Positions 1 through 10,390 of a stretch of 64,000 nt of DNA are shown piece after piece. This DNA comes from Acanthochlamys bracteata (lineage: Eukaryota > Streptophyta > Magnoliopsida > Pandanales > Velloziaceae): NCBI GenBank assembly GCA_019914995.1, contig CM034142.1, forward strand, positions 4,173,031-4,237,030, in the 5' to 3' direction. The position numbers were made by a program, and so were the translations under genes. Every line of letters starts with the position of its first letter. Within the stretch, counting starts at the first letter, position 1. The notes under the pieces are model-generated. The model was not told where the DNA came from. It saw only the letters and a program-made list of their open reading frames with translations, and ran no database searches.

Positions 1-151
1 TGCTCACTACTGTTTGATCAATCATTGTAAATTTGATCTCAATGTCAAATAATTACCGAATTGTTTCTTTCTGTTTAAAGAAATCGAAATTAAGTGAGAC
101 AAAAAGAAATGAAAGCTAATACAGGAGGGCCTACTCTGCAAATACGGAGGT

Positions 152-403
152 GGTGTTTAGCGCGTTTGGAAGAGCTTTTCAAAAACTGCTTTTGAATTTT
201 TTCTCATTTCATATTTTTTAATATATATTTTATAAGTATATAAAAAATTTTAAAAAGTGTAGAAAATTCTACGGCGTGACATCTTTTTATTGCATATTTT
301 TATTATATTTTTGAAAGTAAAAAAAATAGAGCTCGTTTCTAAAAAAAAAAAAATTTTATTTTAGAAAAGTTCTATTTCATAAGCACTTCCAAATGCCAAC
401 ACC
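152..403. mobile_element. AT-rich MITE-like element
   Basis: The ends form an imperfect inverted repeat: GGTGTT..GCG.TTTGGAAG at the left and the complement of GGTGTTGGCATTTGGAAG at the right, around a very AT-rich core with no coding capacity. A diverged relative lies at about 25710-25929, sharing the ends and the core run of TTTTTATAAGTAT. No clean target duplication was found, so the superfamily is not assigned. Confidence 0.5.
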
Positions 404-407
404 TAGT

Positions 408-588
408 CGTTTGGTGAGTTATTTTAAAATAAAAATCATTTTTATTTTTTATCTCAAAAAATTAAAAAATATAGAATATTATTATATAAATTTTTTTATA
501 TTTTTAAATAAAAATATTTATAAAAAATATATTAAAAAATTATAAATTTATAAAAAATTATTTTTTTGAAAAATTTAGCCAAACGGCG
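408..588. mobile_element. short AT-rich inverted-repeat element
   Basis: It directly follows the preceding MITE. The left end (CGTTTGGTGAGTTATTTT) and the complement of the right end (CGCCGTTTGGCTAAATTTTT) form an imperfect terminal inverted repeat of about 18 bp around an A/T-only core. It looks like a small non-autonomous DNA transposon. The family is uncertain because no target duplication could be defined. Confidence 0.4.
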
Positions 589-697
589 ATCTCTCTCTTC
601 CAAAATCCAACAGAAAAAAAAATCTTCAATCCCTAGAAAATTTATTTCCTATTTCAATCTCTTTCTCTTTCTCTCTGTTGTTTTACCAATTCATTTA

Positions 698-3136
698 TGT
701 CAAGACCCAAAACTAGACCCTGACCGGCACTGGACTAAACCGAGTCTAGACAAGGCCCAAACTCGACCCAATCCAATAAGCCTGACCCAAAAATATCATA
801 AACGGTTCACCAAATATCTCCCAAAAAAATAAAATTTCTGCAAAACTTTCCCTATAATTTTAAGTGAAAACCTGTACCACAATAAGCACTTAATAACGAC
901 AAAACAGAACAAATAAACAAAATCATATAAATACTAAAGCCAGCAAAAAAATATATATGGGCTACCGGTAGCCACCGACACCTATTACAATTCAAAATAA
1001 ATGCCATCGCAATACCACGTATAATAAAGTATAAGAAAAGTCAATGTTCTTCGAGGATTACAGAGCTAACTACATGCCAAAAGAGTTATAAAGTATCCTC
1101 CGTATGCTCTCGGTCCAGCAATATCGAATCTAATCAGAGCCCGCTAGCTTCTGACCTATCTGGGGGAAGCCAAAGAAAAGAAAAGAGGGTGAGCCTAGTC
1201 TCAGTGAGGTAAAACAGCAGAATGCCCAATTTAGATAATATATTAAATAGGCATTATAGTATTATCTAAATGAAGCATATGCAACGATAGATCAGATCAG
1301 GTTCTACTAAGTCCTGAATCGTCCCATACCGACTAGTTCTTAGTAGAGATATACAATAATATGAAACAATGTTATGCGACCCTCTCAAGGCTATAATATA
1401 TATACATATACCTAGTGCACCCATGTAAGCAAATATATGTAATGATGTATGCGGATGCATCAAGTGTAACAATCATACAAAATAGGCGATCGAGTGAGAT
1501 CACATCTCCAACTCACATCACGCTATCGGGTATATCATACAAGCATATATACGTAATACTTTTATATATATCAAACCACAGGTAAGTTCGATACCCAGTA
1601 TGTCCTGGAACCCACCAGCAAGCAATATCATCACAGCTTGGTGCCCAGTATATCCTGAGACCCACCGATAATTCATATCTTATAACTCGATGCCCAGTAT
1701 GTTCTGGAACCCATCAGCTATCCATATATTTCGGTGCCCAGTATTTTCTGAGACCCACTGTATCAATATCTCATTCAAGCATACATAATATAATAGGTTA
1801 TGACAGTACCTATTAGGTTCTGCATAGTCCCATATCAATATAGTCCCTAACAAGTAGATGTAACATAATAGGTTTTCACTCAATGAACATGCTATGCCCA
1901 ATGCCTTCAATGCTATCGTGATTATACTTATGCATATATGAAAGAAAAATATTGACATGTATATAACATATTCTCATAATTATGCCACATAGTCTATAAT
2001 ATGCAAACATGTTAGTACTAAGTATAAACATGATGTGAAATAAATTTAAACATGTACAAGCATATGTAGCATGAAGGATAAATCATAATATATAACGACA
2101 ATGGCAAAGTAGGCCAGAATTTCCAAAGCAAATGCTACCTGTGCCAAAAGCCTAACGTTAATTTAGGAAGAAAAGGTGGCACGGTAACTCTCACTTGTAA
2201 TCCAAGCAAGTATTTGTATCAACCGTAAACTCTAAGCCGCACCGTCCGAACTCAAGTCACTCGTACCACCTAACGTGCATACGGGCATATTTAATAACAA
2301 GCATGCTAACGAAGCTAAATCGAAACTTGTAATAAATACCTAACTAAATTTGGGTCTAAAGTTCAATAGCATACGGCGAAACATTCTAGGATTTCATCCA
2401 TTTAACTTGTTCAATTTCTTATCCACTACACAATAAATATTAAGCTAACAATCCAAGAAGCTTACCGACAAGGCGAGACGATCGAATGCTACATGACTTG
2501 AATCGGCAATAACTCACGTATTTTCAATCCAACGATTTCCTAAAATGAAACGAATTAATAATTCATCTAACAACAATATCAAACGAAAAGTTCGCCGGAT
2601 TCCGGCGAGCTAGGGTTTCGGCCAAGTGCGTTCAAAACAGTAAAAATGACCAACACTGCTAGTAGAATCTAATAGAATAGACGACGAGCTTCATTTTGTA
2701 GCCGGCGGTCGGAATTGACGAAATAACGTCCGGCAGCAAACTCACATGAAATCAACTGACGGAGCTGAAAATCAACGCAAATGAATGAGGGAAAGACTTA
2801 GCAAGTTAAGGAGAACGTTTTTAGCTACTTATCTTCGCCGGAACGTTGGCAAAATGACCGAACAAATTTTGAAAATTTGTTCCGTACGGCGTAGTTCGCC
2901 GGAATTGATAAAAACTACCGGAAATGAGGAGAAGAATGGCTTCAGAAGATAAAATGAGATGAATATCGCCGGAAAAGGGTTGATTTCACGTCGGAAAGAA
3001 AACGGAGCAGTGAGGGCTGATGGGTTCGGGAGGAGCAGCGAGAAAGGAAGAAGAAAAAAAAATAAAAACAAAGACATGTTAGGGCCGCTATTTTTAGCTA
3101 TAGTTGTTTTTAGCCCACGGAGTTATAGTTATTACA
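698..3136 (-). mobile_element. solo LTR, copy A (probably Ty3/gypsy)
   Basis: Read on the minus strand it begins TGTAATAACTATA and ends GGGTCTTGACA, giving TG...CA ends. It is alignable by eye over its whole length with 42136-44399 and 58982-61477. It is flanked by ATTTA and ATTTG, a near-match to a 5-bp target duplication. No primer site, polypurine tract or second LTR lies beside it, so it is read as a solo LTR left by recombination. The length (2.4 kb) fits long-LTR gypsy lineages such as Tekay/Del or Athila, but the lineage is an inference. Short open frames inside it are not genes. It is a fossil of moderate age. Confidence 0.72.
1586..1760 (-). repeat. four-unit tandem repeat inside solo LTR A
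   Basis: Four units of about 44-50 bp, each built on the core CCCAGTATRTCCTGRGACCCA followed by a variable AT-rich spacer. The same repeat, in the opposite orientation, is present in the sister LTRs at 43371-43505 and 60413-60597. Confidence 0.75.
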
Positions 3137-5928
3137 ATTTGACTGCAGCGGTATCTCACCAAACCCTTAAAATAGTTTCTGCTCTACGAATTCCCATTTC
3201 TTGATTTTTTTCCGGGAATAATAGATGGAGATTGAACAACGAGAGATCTCGATGTTGAAAATTTGAATGCTGCAATTAGTTGGAATCCGTGGAAGTCAAG
3301 AACCTTCCGATCAGTGTAAGTCTTTCTATCGATACTTCAATTTGTTTTTGGGGATCAGCATCCTGGTCCAGGTTTCTGCCGGATTTTCTTTATGTTTTTT
3401 TGTATTTTTTGTTTGTTTATTTTAATCGCGTTAATCTTTGGTTATTTAATTTGGTGGTTTTTGTGGTTTGATTGGGTTGTGGGTTTCTAAATTAGTTTTC
3501 TCGTTTCATTCAGAAAATTCGATTTACAGAATTTCCTTGCTGCTTTCTAATTTCTGTCTAAAATTTTGTTCCCAACTTCTTTGTTTTGCAGATTTCATTT
3601 GTGTTTTTTTTGGGGATTATGGTTGGAATTTCATGGCTATTACTACTTATAAAGATTCTTTGGATAATGGCTAAGAAGAAGAACATGGGTACAATTAACT
3701 TTTGTAATGACCTTGTTAATTTCCTGTTGATCTCTATGTGTTTGCTTGCAAATTTCATTTTGTAGTATTTCATTTCTACGAATTTCATCGTTTCTGTCTC
3801 TGTTTTGGGGTTTCCTAGATTATGAACACTCATTTTTCATTTTTGGGGGAAACTTCGTCCAGCTTGACTTTCTTTTTTTTGTTTTTGTTTTTTTTTTGGT
3901 TTTACTTTCTTTTCTTCCCTCCCTCTTTAAAGTGGGAATTCCAGAATATTTTCGCATTTGGCTTGGGTTATTTCTACAATTTGAGTGAGAAATTTTCGTG
4001 CTGGTTTTCATTTTCAGAAGGAGAAGATAAATGGGGATGAAGCTCACATGGTTTTGAAGGCTTTTCGTGATGACACAACTTCCAAGCTTAAATGGAAGTA
4101 CTGCGTTGAACTAGATATTAGTTCAAGGGAGCATGTTTAGGTGGTTGCTGCACAACAAGATTAATGCACAAACAAATAATTCAAGCCATTTATTGTTGTT
4201 TAATAACAACCAGAGTAGGTATTTTCTAAGTAATTCACTCTTATTTTTATGTTCATTGAAATTATGCGAATCTTTTTTCAACTTCTATGGCTGCCTTAGA
4301 TGTAGCAGGAAACATGCTTGACTTGTGCTGTAATTACTCCTGCATATTTTATCTGCAAACCTTTTTTAAGAAGTTCAAGTTTTCAATATTTGAATTTGCA
4401 TTTCTTGTCACATTTCTCTTGAAATTTGATAGGATAAATTGCAAGAATAATTTGGAGATATATATTTTAATTGCTGGTGTGCAGTAGTCTGAGCCTGTGG
4501 CGAATGGGGAAGGAAGACCAGACAGAGCTTCATTAAGTTGTATGCTTGCCATATTTTAGGGACAACATGTAATGTGATAAGCACGTTAACAATAAATAAA
4601 CTGATTACTAACATCTAGAATGTGAAATGAAGTAAACTCGATCACCTTGGAAGTTGCATCAAGTGTTCCATAACATTGCAATGAAAAGGTCCATTATTTC
4701 TATTTCTAAAACTAGACAAATTGAACAAGAAATACTATTAGATCCTTTGTGGGAAATTAAAAGAAATATTCAGTTGGGAAGAATTATGCATTGGCCTTCA
4801 TAAACTTATACCTGTACAAATGTTTAAGACAACATTAGTCTGCTGCTATTAAAAAATGTATGGTCAATGAATGTAAATCACATCATCGGATTTGTGTTGT
4901 TAGCTGTATTTACCCTTTCTGAGAGAAATGGTAAATGCTGTGTATGTCATTGGAGTATGATTTAAGCTGCTGATCAATATTACTCAAATGAGTTTAACCT
5001 GAAACCTAAGCAGCTCATACAAAGTTTTTTGGCGACTGGCTGGTTTGATTTGACTTAATATTATGTTGCATAGTTGAAAATGCTTAAGAGAAAATGCTCA
5101 TACTTGTTAAGAACTGGACTCTTGTTTTTTTTCTTGGAAACATGACCTCTTGTGATTTAAATCACCAGCTGGCTGTTACACATGAGTCTCTAGGAGTCCT
5201 GTTGCTAGTTAATTTTGTGGCTATTTTCGGCTTACTGTTTGAGTTAGCAAGATTATTTCACCATGCTATAGAACATTTAGTTTTTCTTTGTTTTTATTTG
5301 AATGACTTATCTCAGTTTGATAAATTATGAAACTTAAATCCTGACCATCGCCCCGTCACGAAACTCTATTCTCACCAAATTATGTTTCATCGACATTGTT
5401 CTTTGTCCCTAAATAAAACAAGAGAAAGAAAGAACTGAACTATTGCCATTTATGATTCATACTGTTTATGCTCAACATCATGAGCTGCTGTATGCATTTC
5501 TATTTCATAGTGTCAGAATTGAAAGGAGGAAGATATCTCCAGATTTCTTCTGTATTTTCAAAGACACACTTAAGTACGCTAGTTGTCTTCATCTTGCAGC
5601 TCTCCTGGGATTTCCAGATGTGCTTCCGATTACATTGCACAGGCTATATTAGGTGATTTTTTCTATATTAATTCAAATATGTTAATCAAACTGCAGTTCG
5701 TCTTCTCCGTTTGCATTACTTAGTTTAATATCTGAATACTAATGTATCTCTAGGTCATGCTCATTACCTATATCTTATTTAGATACGAAGTTTGAGTTGG
5801 ACTATAAACTTTAGGTAATTTTAGCTTTGATTATAGCACTTTCCAAAAATCTCTTAGGGACTCTTAAAGGTTTTGGATTTTGTTCATGATTGCCTCCAAA
5901 CCTAATGGTATCTATGCTCTAATGTTTA
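3137..5928. other. unassigned region between solo LTR A and a MITE
   Basis: No gene can be supported. Two exon-like scraps stand out on the plus strand. One follows a pyrimidine tract and CAG at about 4018 and reads EKINGDEAHMVLKAFRDD before a stop at about 4138. The other follows a CAG at about 4486 and reads SEPVANGEGRPDRAS. Neither was recognised and they do not join into a convincing gene. The rest is T-rich, intron-like or intergenic DNA; the short frames between 3280 and 4490 are low-complexity and Phe/Leu-rich. Confidence 0.4.
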
Positions 5929-6223
5929 GGGCGTGTTTCAAATGCCCGTAACTGAGTTTCGTGAAAGTGAAAAATAGGAAGTAGAGTTTCTTGAAAAATG
6001 AAGTGGAAGTGGAGTTCAGTATTTGTGTTTCAATAGGTTTTGGAAGTGTGTTGAAAATTGAAAGATATAATTGTATTAGAAGTGTGTAAATAAGAAAGTT
6101 GGAACTGGAGTTCCGCATGTGGAAGTGGAGTTCTGAGTTTTTTGTGTAATTGAAACATAGAAACTATTCGGAACTCAAAATCTGGCGGGAGAAAGTGGAG
6201 TTACGGGCATTTGAAACACGCCC
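5929..6223. mobile_element. Tourist-like MITE (PIF/Harbinger)
   Basis: The 295-bp element has near-perfect terminal inverted repeats of about 25 bp starting GGGCGTGTTTCAAATGCC, and is flanked by TTA on both sides (5926-5928 and 6224-6226). A GG-rich inverted repeat with a TTA target duplication is the established hallmark of Tourist elements mobilised by PIF/Harbinger transposases. It has no coding capacity. A second copy of the same family is at 29718-29992. Confidence 0.88.
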
Positions 6224-6381
6224 TTATTGTGCTAGCATACAATCATTTAGCTGCTCTATCTAATGCTAAGGTCAAAGTGCTAAATTTTTTTTAATTGACC
6301 CCTTTGATCATTCAACTTTGAAAAGGTCTCTCCTGCTCTCTAAACATTAAGAACTTATTTAATGTAGTTTCTGAACCTAAT

Positions 6382-7230
6382 TGTCATGATCCAACTCTGG
6401 GTTATGATCGGTACTGAACTAAACCAAGTCCGGGCAAGGCCCAAGCTCGGCCCAGCCTAATAAGCCTAAGCAGAATTGACTCGAGGTCTAACTTATTTAA
6501 TCTTCCTTATAAACTCGAGGTTATACGTGTACAATCAACACAAATAAGCATTTAAACATAACAGTTACCAAAAAGCAGAAAGAAAGGACTCAACCGTCAT
6601 CTACAATACATATGACGGCTACTGACTGCAGACCATAATTTATTATAACACCCAAAATGAATATACACCACAGGAATTTTCCACCACATGAACAACACAA
6701 TCTGCAAGTAGTATAACCCTCCTGAAGTCACAGTCATGTACATGCAAAAATCTAAGATGCCAGGTCTGATTGGATACCCTCAGCGCACAAGTCCAGATGA
6801 TAATGCTATATCAGCTTCTTTTCTACCAGCCTTTTAACTGTTTGCGGGAGGCCAAAGAAAAGAAAAGAGAGCTAGTTTTATTGAGATAAAAATATAGGAA
6901 TCACCAAAATGAGGTTACTAGTGTGTTACTTAATTATTCCATCACCATCATTCTATATGCATCAGATTGCAACGATAGAGAGGGACAAGTCCTACCAAGT
7001 ATTGGATCATGCCATATCGACCCAGTACTTAGTAGAGAGGATACAGTTAATGAAATTGTAACATATAGCAAATAATGCTTATCTATTAAACTTAAGCTGA
7101 ACATGTTGCCCTCATGTATAGTTATCACATTGTAAGTGACGTTAACACCTAAGATCATTGACTATCTAGGAAAACAGTAGTGAATTAACACCTCATAATA
7201 TGCATGAAATAAATTAAAATTATTAATTAT
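6382..7230 (-). mobile_element. truncated, diverged relative of the solo LTR family (copy D)
   Basis: The 6382 end (TGTCATGATCCAACT) and blocks such as CTGAACTAAACC, GGCCAAAGAAAAGAAAAGAG and the ATCATGCCATATCGACCCAG region align in order with copy A at 698 to about 2050. It is more diverged than the other three and lacks the far half, so it is an older fragment. The right limit is approximate. Confidence 0.6.
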
Positions 7231-8098
7231 GTCTTATAACTAATATGTCAAGCAAATACCTATGACTTTGCAAGGAGACTTCCCATTTGAGACCTTATCT
7301 CCACATTATAGACTCTTCAATCTAACTCAAACTTGGTATTAAAAATGATGTAGCTGTTCTCCAAATCGTGGATATCTTTATGACTATGAAAGATTTGATG
7401 TATGGAGCACTACAAGAATCTTGACCAATTAAGTTAGTAAGCTCTTCTTGGGGTGGTGAGATTCATAATTTTTAGCCTCTTTGTTGTATATATAGAGTTG
7501 AAAATAGTCCGGATCTCCGCCACCTTTTTATATCGATGGAAGATTATGGTAGTCTTTCTCAAGTTCTCTAAAAGTAGAAACACCTTGTATCAGACTAAGG
7601 AATTGTTTATGTAAATACAAAAGATGATTTTGTGAGCATGAATAAGTGTCAGAAATTTTCTTCTCAAGTTTCTCTTGCTAATAATTCTTGTAGAACATCT
7701 AGTATAGATAGGTGAACCCAAGTTGAATAATCCATTTTAGCACAAAATAATTTAGACTCGTGAAAGTATGTGAGACCTACAGCATAACAGCTTGTATTCT
7801 CCTTGATAAATGGATGCGTTGGACCTTTCTTTTCAGCAGAAGGGAATCAAACGCTGGGGTACAATGAAATAATTTGTGGATGTTTAGTACTTTTGCAGTT
7901 GAAATCTACAATATCATTATGATATGTTCTTAGAGTAATGTTTGCCCCTTATTCTCTACTCTTCTAGAAAACGGTTTTCTCTTAAGAGCTGTTCTCTTAG
8001 CACCGTGCAAGGATATCCTTCCAAACCCTAAACAAATTGTAATAGTCTTTAGCGAAATCTGCCAACAGGATTACAGAACTTTAACGTGACCAAATATG

Positions 8099-8158
<60 letters not shown>

Positions 8159-9039
8159 TAATTGGAAAAGAGTGATGTTATCATAACAAATATTTGATTA
8201 TCCAATCCCTTTTTATCTTGAATAGATGTAAAACAACTACCAAATTTAGGAGAAAAATATTTAGAGGTATGTATGTTGTCTTGGAGATTGATCAGCAGTA
8301 GAAGAGTAAAGATCAGGTATTCAAGTGTGCCTGTTGTTTTGTCTATAAGTTTCAAGGAGGTTCCTTGAAGGAAATAAGTAATTGTTGTTCTACCAATTTA
8401 CAAAGAACATTGAAAAACTACAAATCTGTAGTTAATACTTTGTCAAGTGGCCTAAAATTTGCTTCCAGATCACAACTGTTATTGTTTTTCAGACCTTATA
8501 CTTCGGTACATCACACAATTTGTTCAAATGGTTATTATGGAGCTTCCCAAACTGCTTTGCATATCCAAATCATTTTGCTTGGCTCTTGCCAAACGCTGGT
8601 GAATTTTGTTATAGCAACATTCTTTTCTTCTATCTGATACTTTGGTATTCATCAAATGACTGTAATTTCTTATTCTAAATATATGCTATTAGGATTGGGC
8701 TTCCAATCAGGACAATTTTCATCCAGGGACTCGATACAATAGAATCTGATTGGGATCGTTTGATCCTGCAAAATGCTAATTATATCATGAGGTTACATAT
8801 CATAGCAGTGATTTGGATCTAGAAACAAATTTGTGTCTCATCAAAATCTACTGCAGGTTTTCATTGGGGACCCTAGTAGTGATAATTGCAACCTTACCAT
8901 CTGGAACTATCTTATTCATTTCGAGGTTGTAGCTTTTTTTTGGTATGTATGCTGTGTTTGTGAAAAAATGTTCTGGAGTATTCTTAAGTAGGTAATCACC
9001 TTATAAATATAGAAATTCAAGTGAAGCCATTTTTTCATT
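7231..9039. other. intergenic region with a GA microsatellite
   Basis: No gene is recognised on either strand. The longest frames (8071-8355 minus and 8365-8637 plus) are short; the first owes its C-terminal part to the GA/CA microsatellite, and neither has a recognisable domain. This stretch lies upstream of the fucosyltransferase pseudogene and may include its former promoter or first exon, but neither could be identified. Confidence 0.4.
8099..8155. repeat. compound (CA)n(GA)n microsatellite
   Basis: About five CA units run directly into about 24 GA units. The tract is uninterrupted and likely to be length-polymorphic. Confidence 0.97.
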
Positions 9040-10390
9040 GTAGGTTCTACAGTTTCTCGTCCTAAAGTAGAGATAGACTTTCTTGGTGGCCTACCATCTC
9101 CTGAGTTTGATGTGGCCTCCTGCTTTAGTTGATATTAGTCTGTGCTATACTTGATGGTGAAGAATCATACTTCAAAGTGTTGCTCAACTAACACCAGGTT
9201 CAGAACAATGGTAGATAAAGTGCAAATATGTAGTATGGTTAAAACTTCGAAATCAGAATAAACTTGAAAATCAGAATAAATTAACCCTAACTTCAGCAGT
9301 TCTGTATACTCTCCTTACCAATGCAGTCTTACTGCTGGATGGTGAAACCTGATTTAGCTGATCTTTTTTGTGAGCCACTTCCAGAGACATCATGGCTAAT
9401 TCCACCAGACTTCCCTCTAGCCATCAAGAAGTTCAGTTCACATATTGCAGGAAGTTAGGATGATATGTACAAGGACAGTAAACTCAGTGCTTATGTGAAT
9501 GGTGTTGCAAAGCAGCCTTTGACCTTCTCATGTTTATCTCCACCTCGCTCATGATTATGGTGATTTGATATGTGTTTTTTCTGTGATGAGGATCAAGGTT
9601 ACCTAAAGAGAATTCCATGGCTCCTGCTGCTTTCTAATATTTACTTTGTTCCATTGCTTTTTCAAATGCCTATCTGTGAAGCTGAACTCAGAAGGCTATT
9701 TCCCGAGAGAGACACTGTGTTCCACCATCTTGGTCACTACTTGTTTCACCCCAACTAATAAGGTTTGGGGACTCATTACCAGATACTACGACAGTCACAT
9801 GGCTATGGCAGATGAGAGGGTGGGCATCCAGTAAGAACCTTTACTGGTCCAGGAACTGCCATTGCAGCATGTACTCAACAAGATATTTTCTTGTATTCTT
9901 CACCAGGTCTTGCTAGACATTCTGTTGTTATGTCTAGCAATGAAACTTGGTTGACTTTTGTCCTTATTAACATCCCTGGAATATGGATACTCTAAGAAGA
10001 TTAGAGACTTCTACCGGGATCGCCCAACTAAGAATTATTGTTATTGATCAGCCTAGCCATGAGGAGTTTCAACAGATCAGCGACAAGATGCATGAAATGA
10101 AAGCATTGGCAGAGATGTATTTCCTAAATATGGCTGATGTCCTAACAACAAGTGCTAAGTCAACATTTGGTTATGTAGCACAAGGTCTAGGTGGTTGAGG
10201 CCTGTGGGTTTTCCTTACAGCTGAGACAAGAAGTACCTGACCTGCATACAGTAGAGTTTGTTATGGAACCATGCTCCATATGCCTTCATATGATGACTGT
10301 CACGCCAAAGAGTAAGAGATGCTATGCATTGGCAACATTTTTGAGGCATTGCCAAGACATTGAGTACAGGCTTAAAGCTTGTTGAATCAG
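9040..10390 (+). pseudogene. GT37 xyloglucan galactoside 2-alpha-L-fucosyltransferase pseudogene (FUT1-like)
   Basis: GT37 enzymes are Golgi type II membrane proteins that add alpha-1,2-fucose to galactose on xyloglucan or arabinogalactan side chains. The family's conserved blocks appear in order but in different frames: LGGLPSPEFDVASCFS (about 9083), LTLTSAVLYTLLTNAVLLLD (about 9282), ADLFCEPLPETSWLIPPDFPL (about 9355), FFCDEDQGYLKRIPWLL (about 9576), LFPERDTVFHHLGHYLFHPTN and VWGLITRYYDSHMAMADE (about 9700-9820), QPSHEEFQQISDKMHEMKA then EMYFLNMAD and STFGYVAQGLGG (10050-10195), and a C-terminal RHCQDIEY.LK end (about 10345). At least five frameshifts or stops interrupt it, among them stops near 9134, 9457 and 9530, a shift in the HDYG block near 9550, one near 9830 and another just after GLGG near 10197. 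The transmembrane N-terminus and first exon were not found. The intact protein is about 530-560 aa; roughly the last 80 percent is traceable. The assignment to the family is firm. Confidence 0.9.

Noticed and set aside
1266-1958. Short minus-strand frames of 68 and 92 codons
   Set aside because: They lie within solo LTR A, partly on its internal tandem repeat, and are not kept as the same reading in copies B and C.
4018-4140. Exon 1 of the fucosyltransferase pseudogene
   Set aside because: The readable peptide (EKINGDEAHMVLKAFRDD) does not resemble the N-terminus of GT37 proteins and is 5 kb away, so it was left unassigned.
8071-8355. A 94-codon minus-strand frame ending in Ser/Leu repeats
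   Set aside because: The repeat part is a translation of the GA microsatellite.
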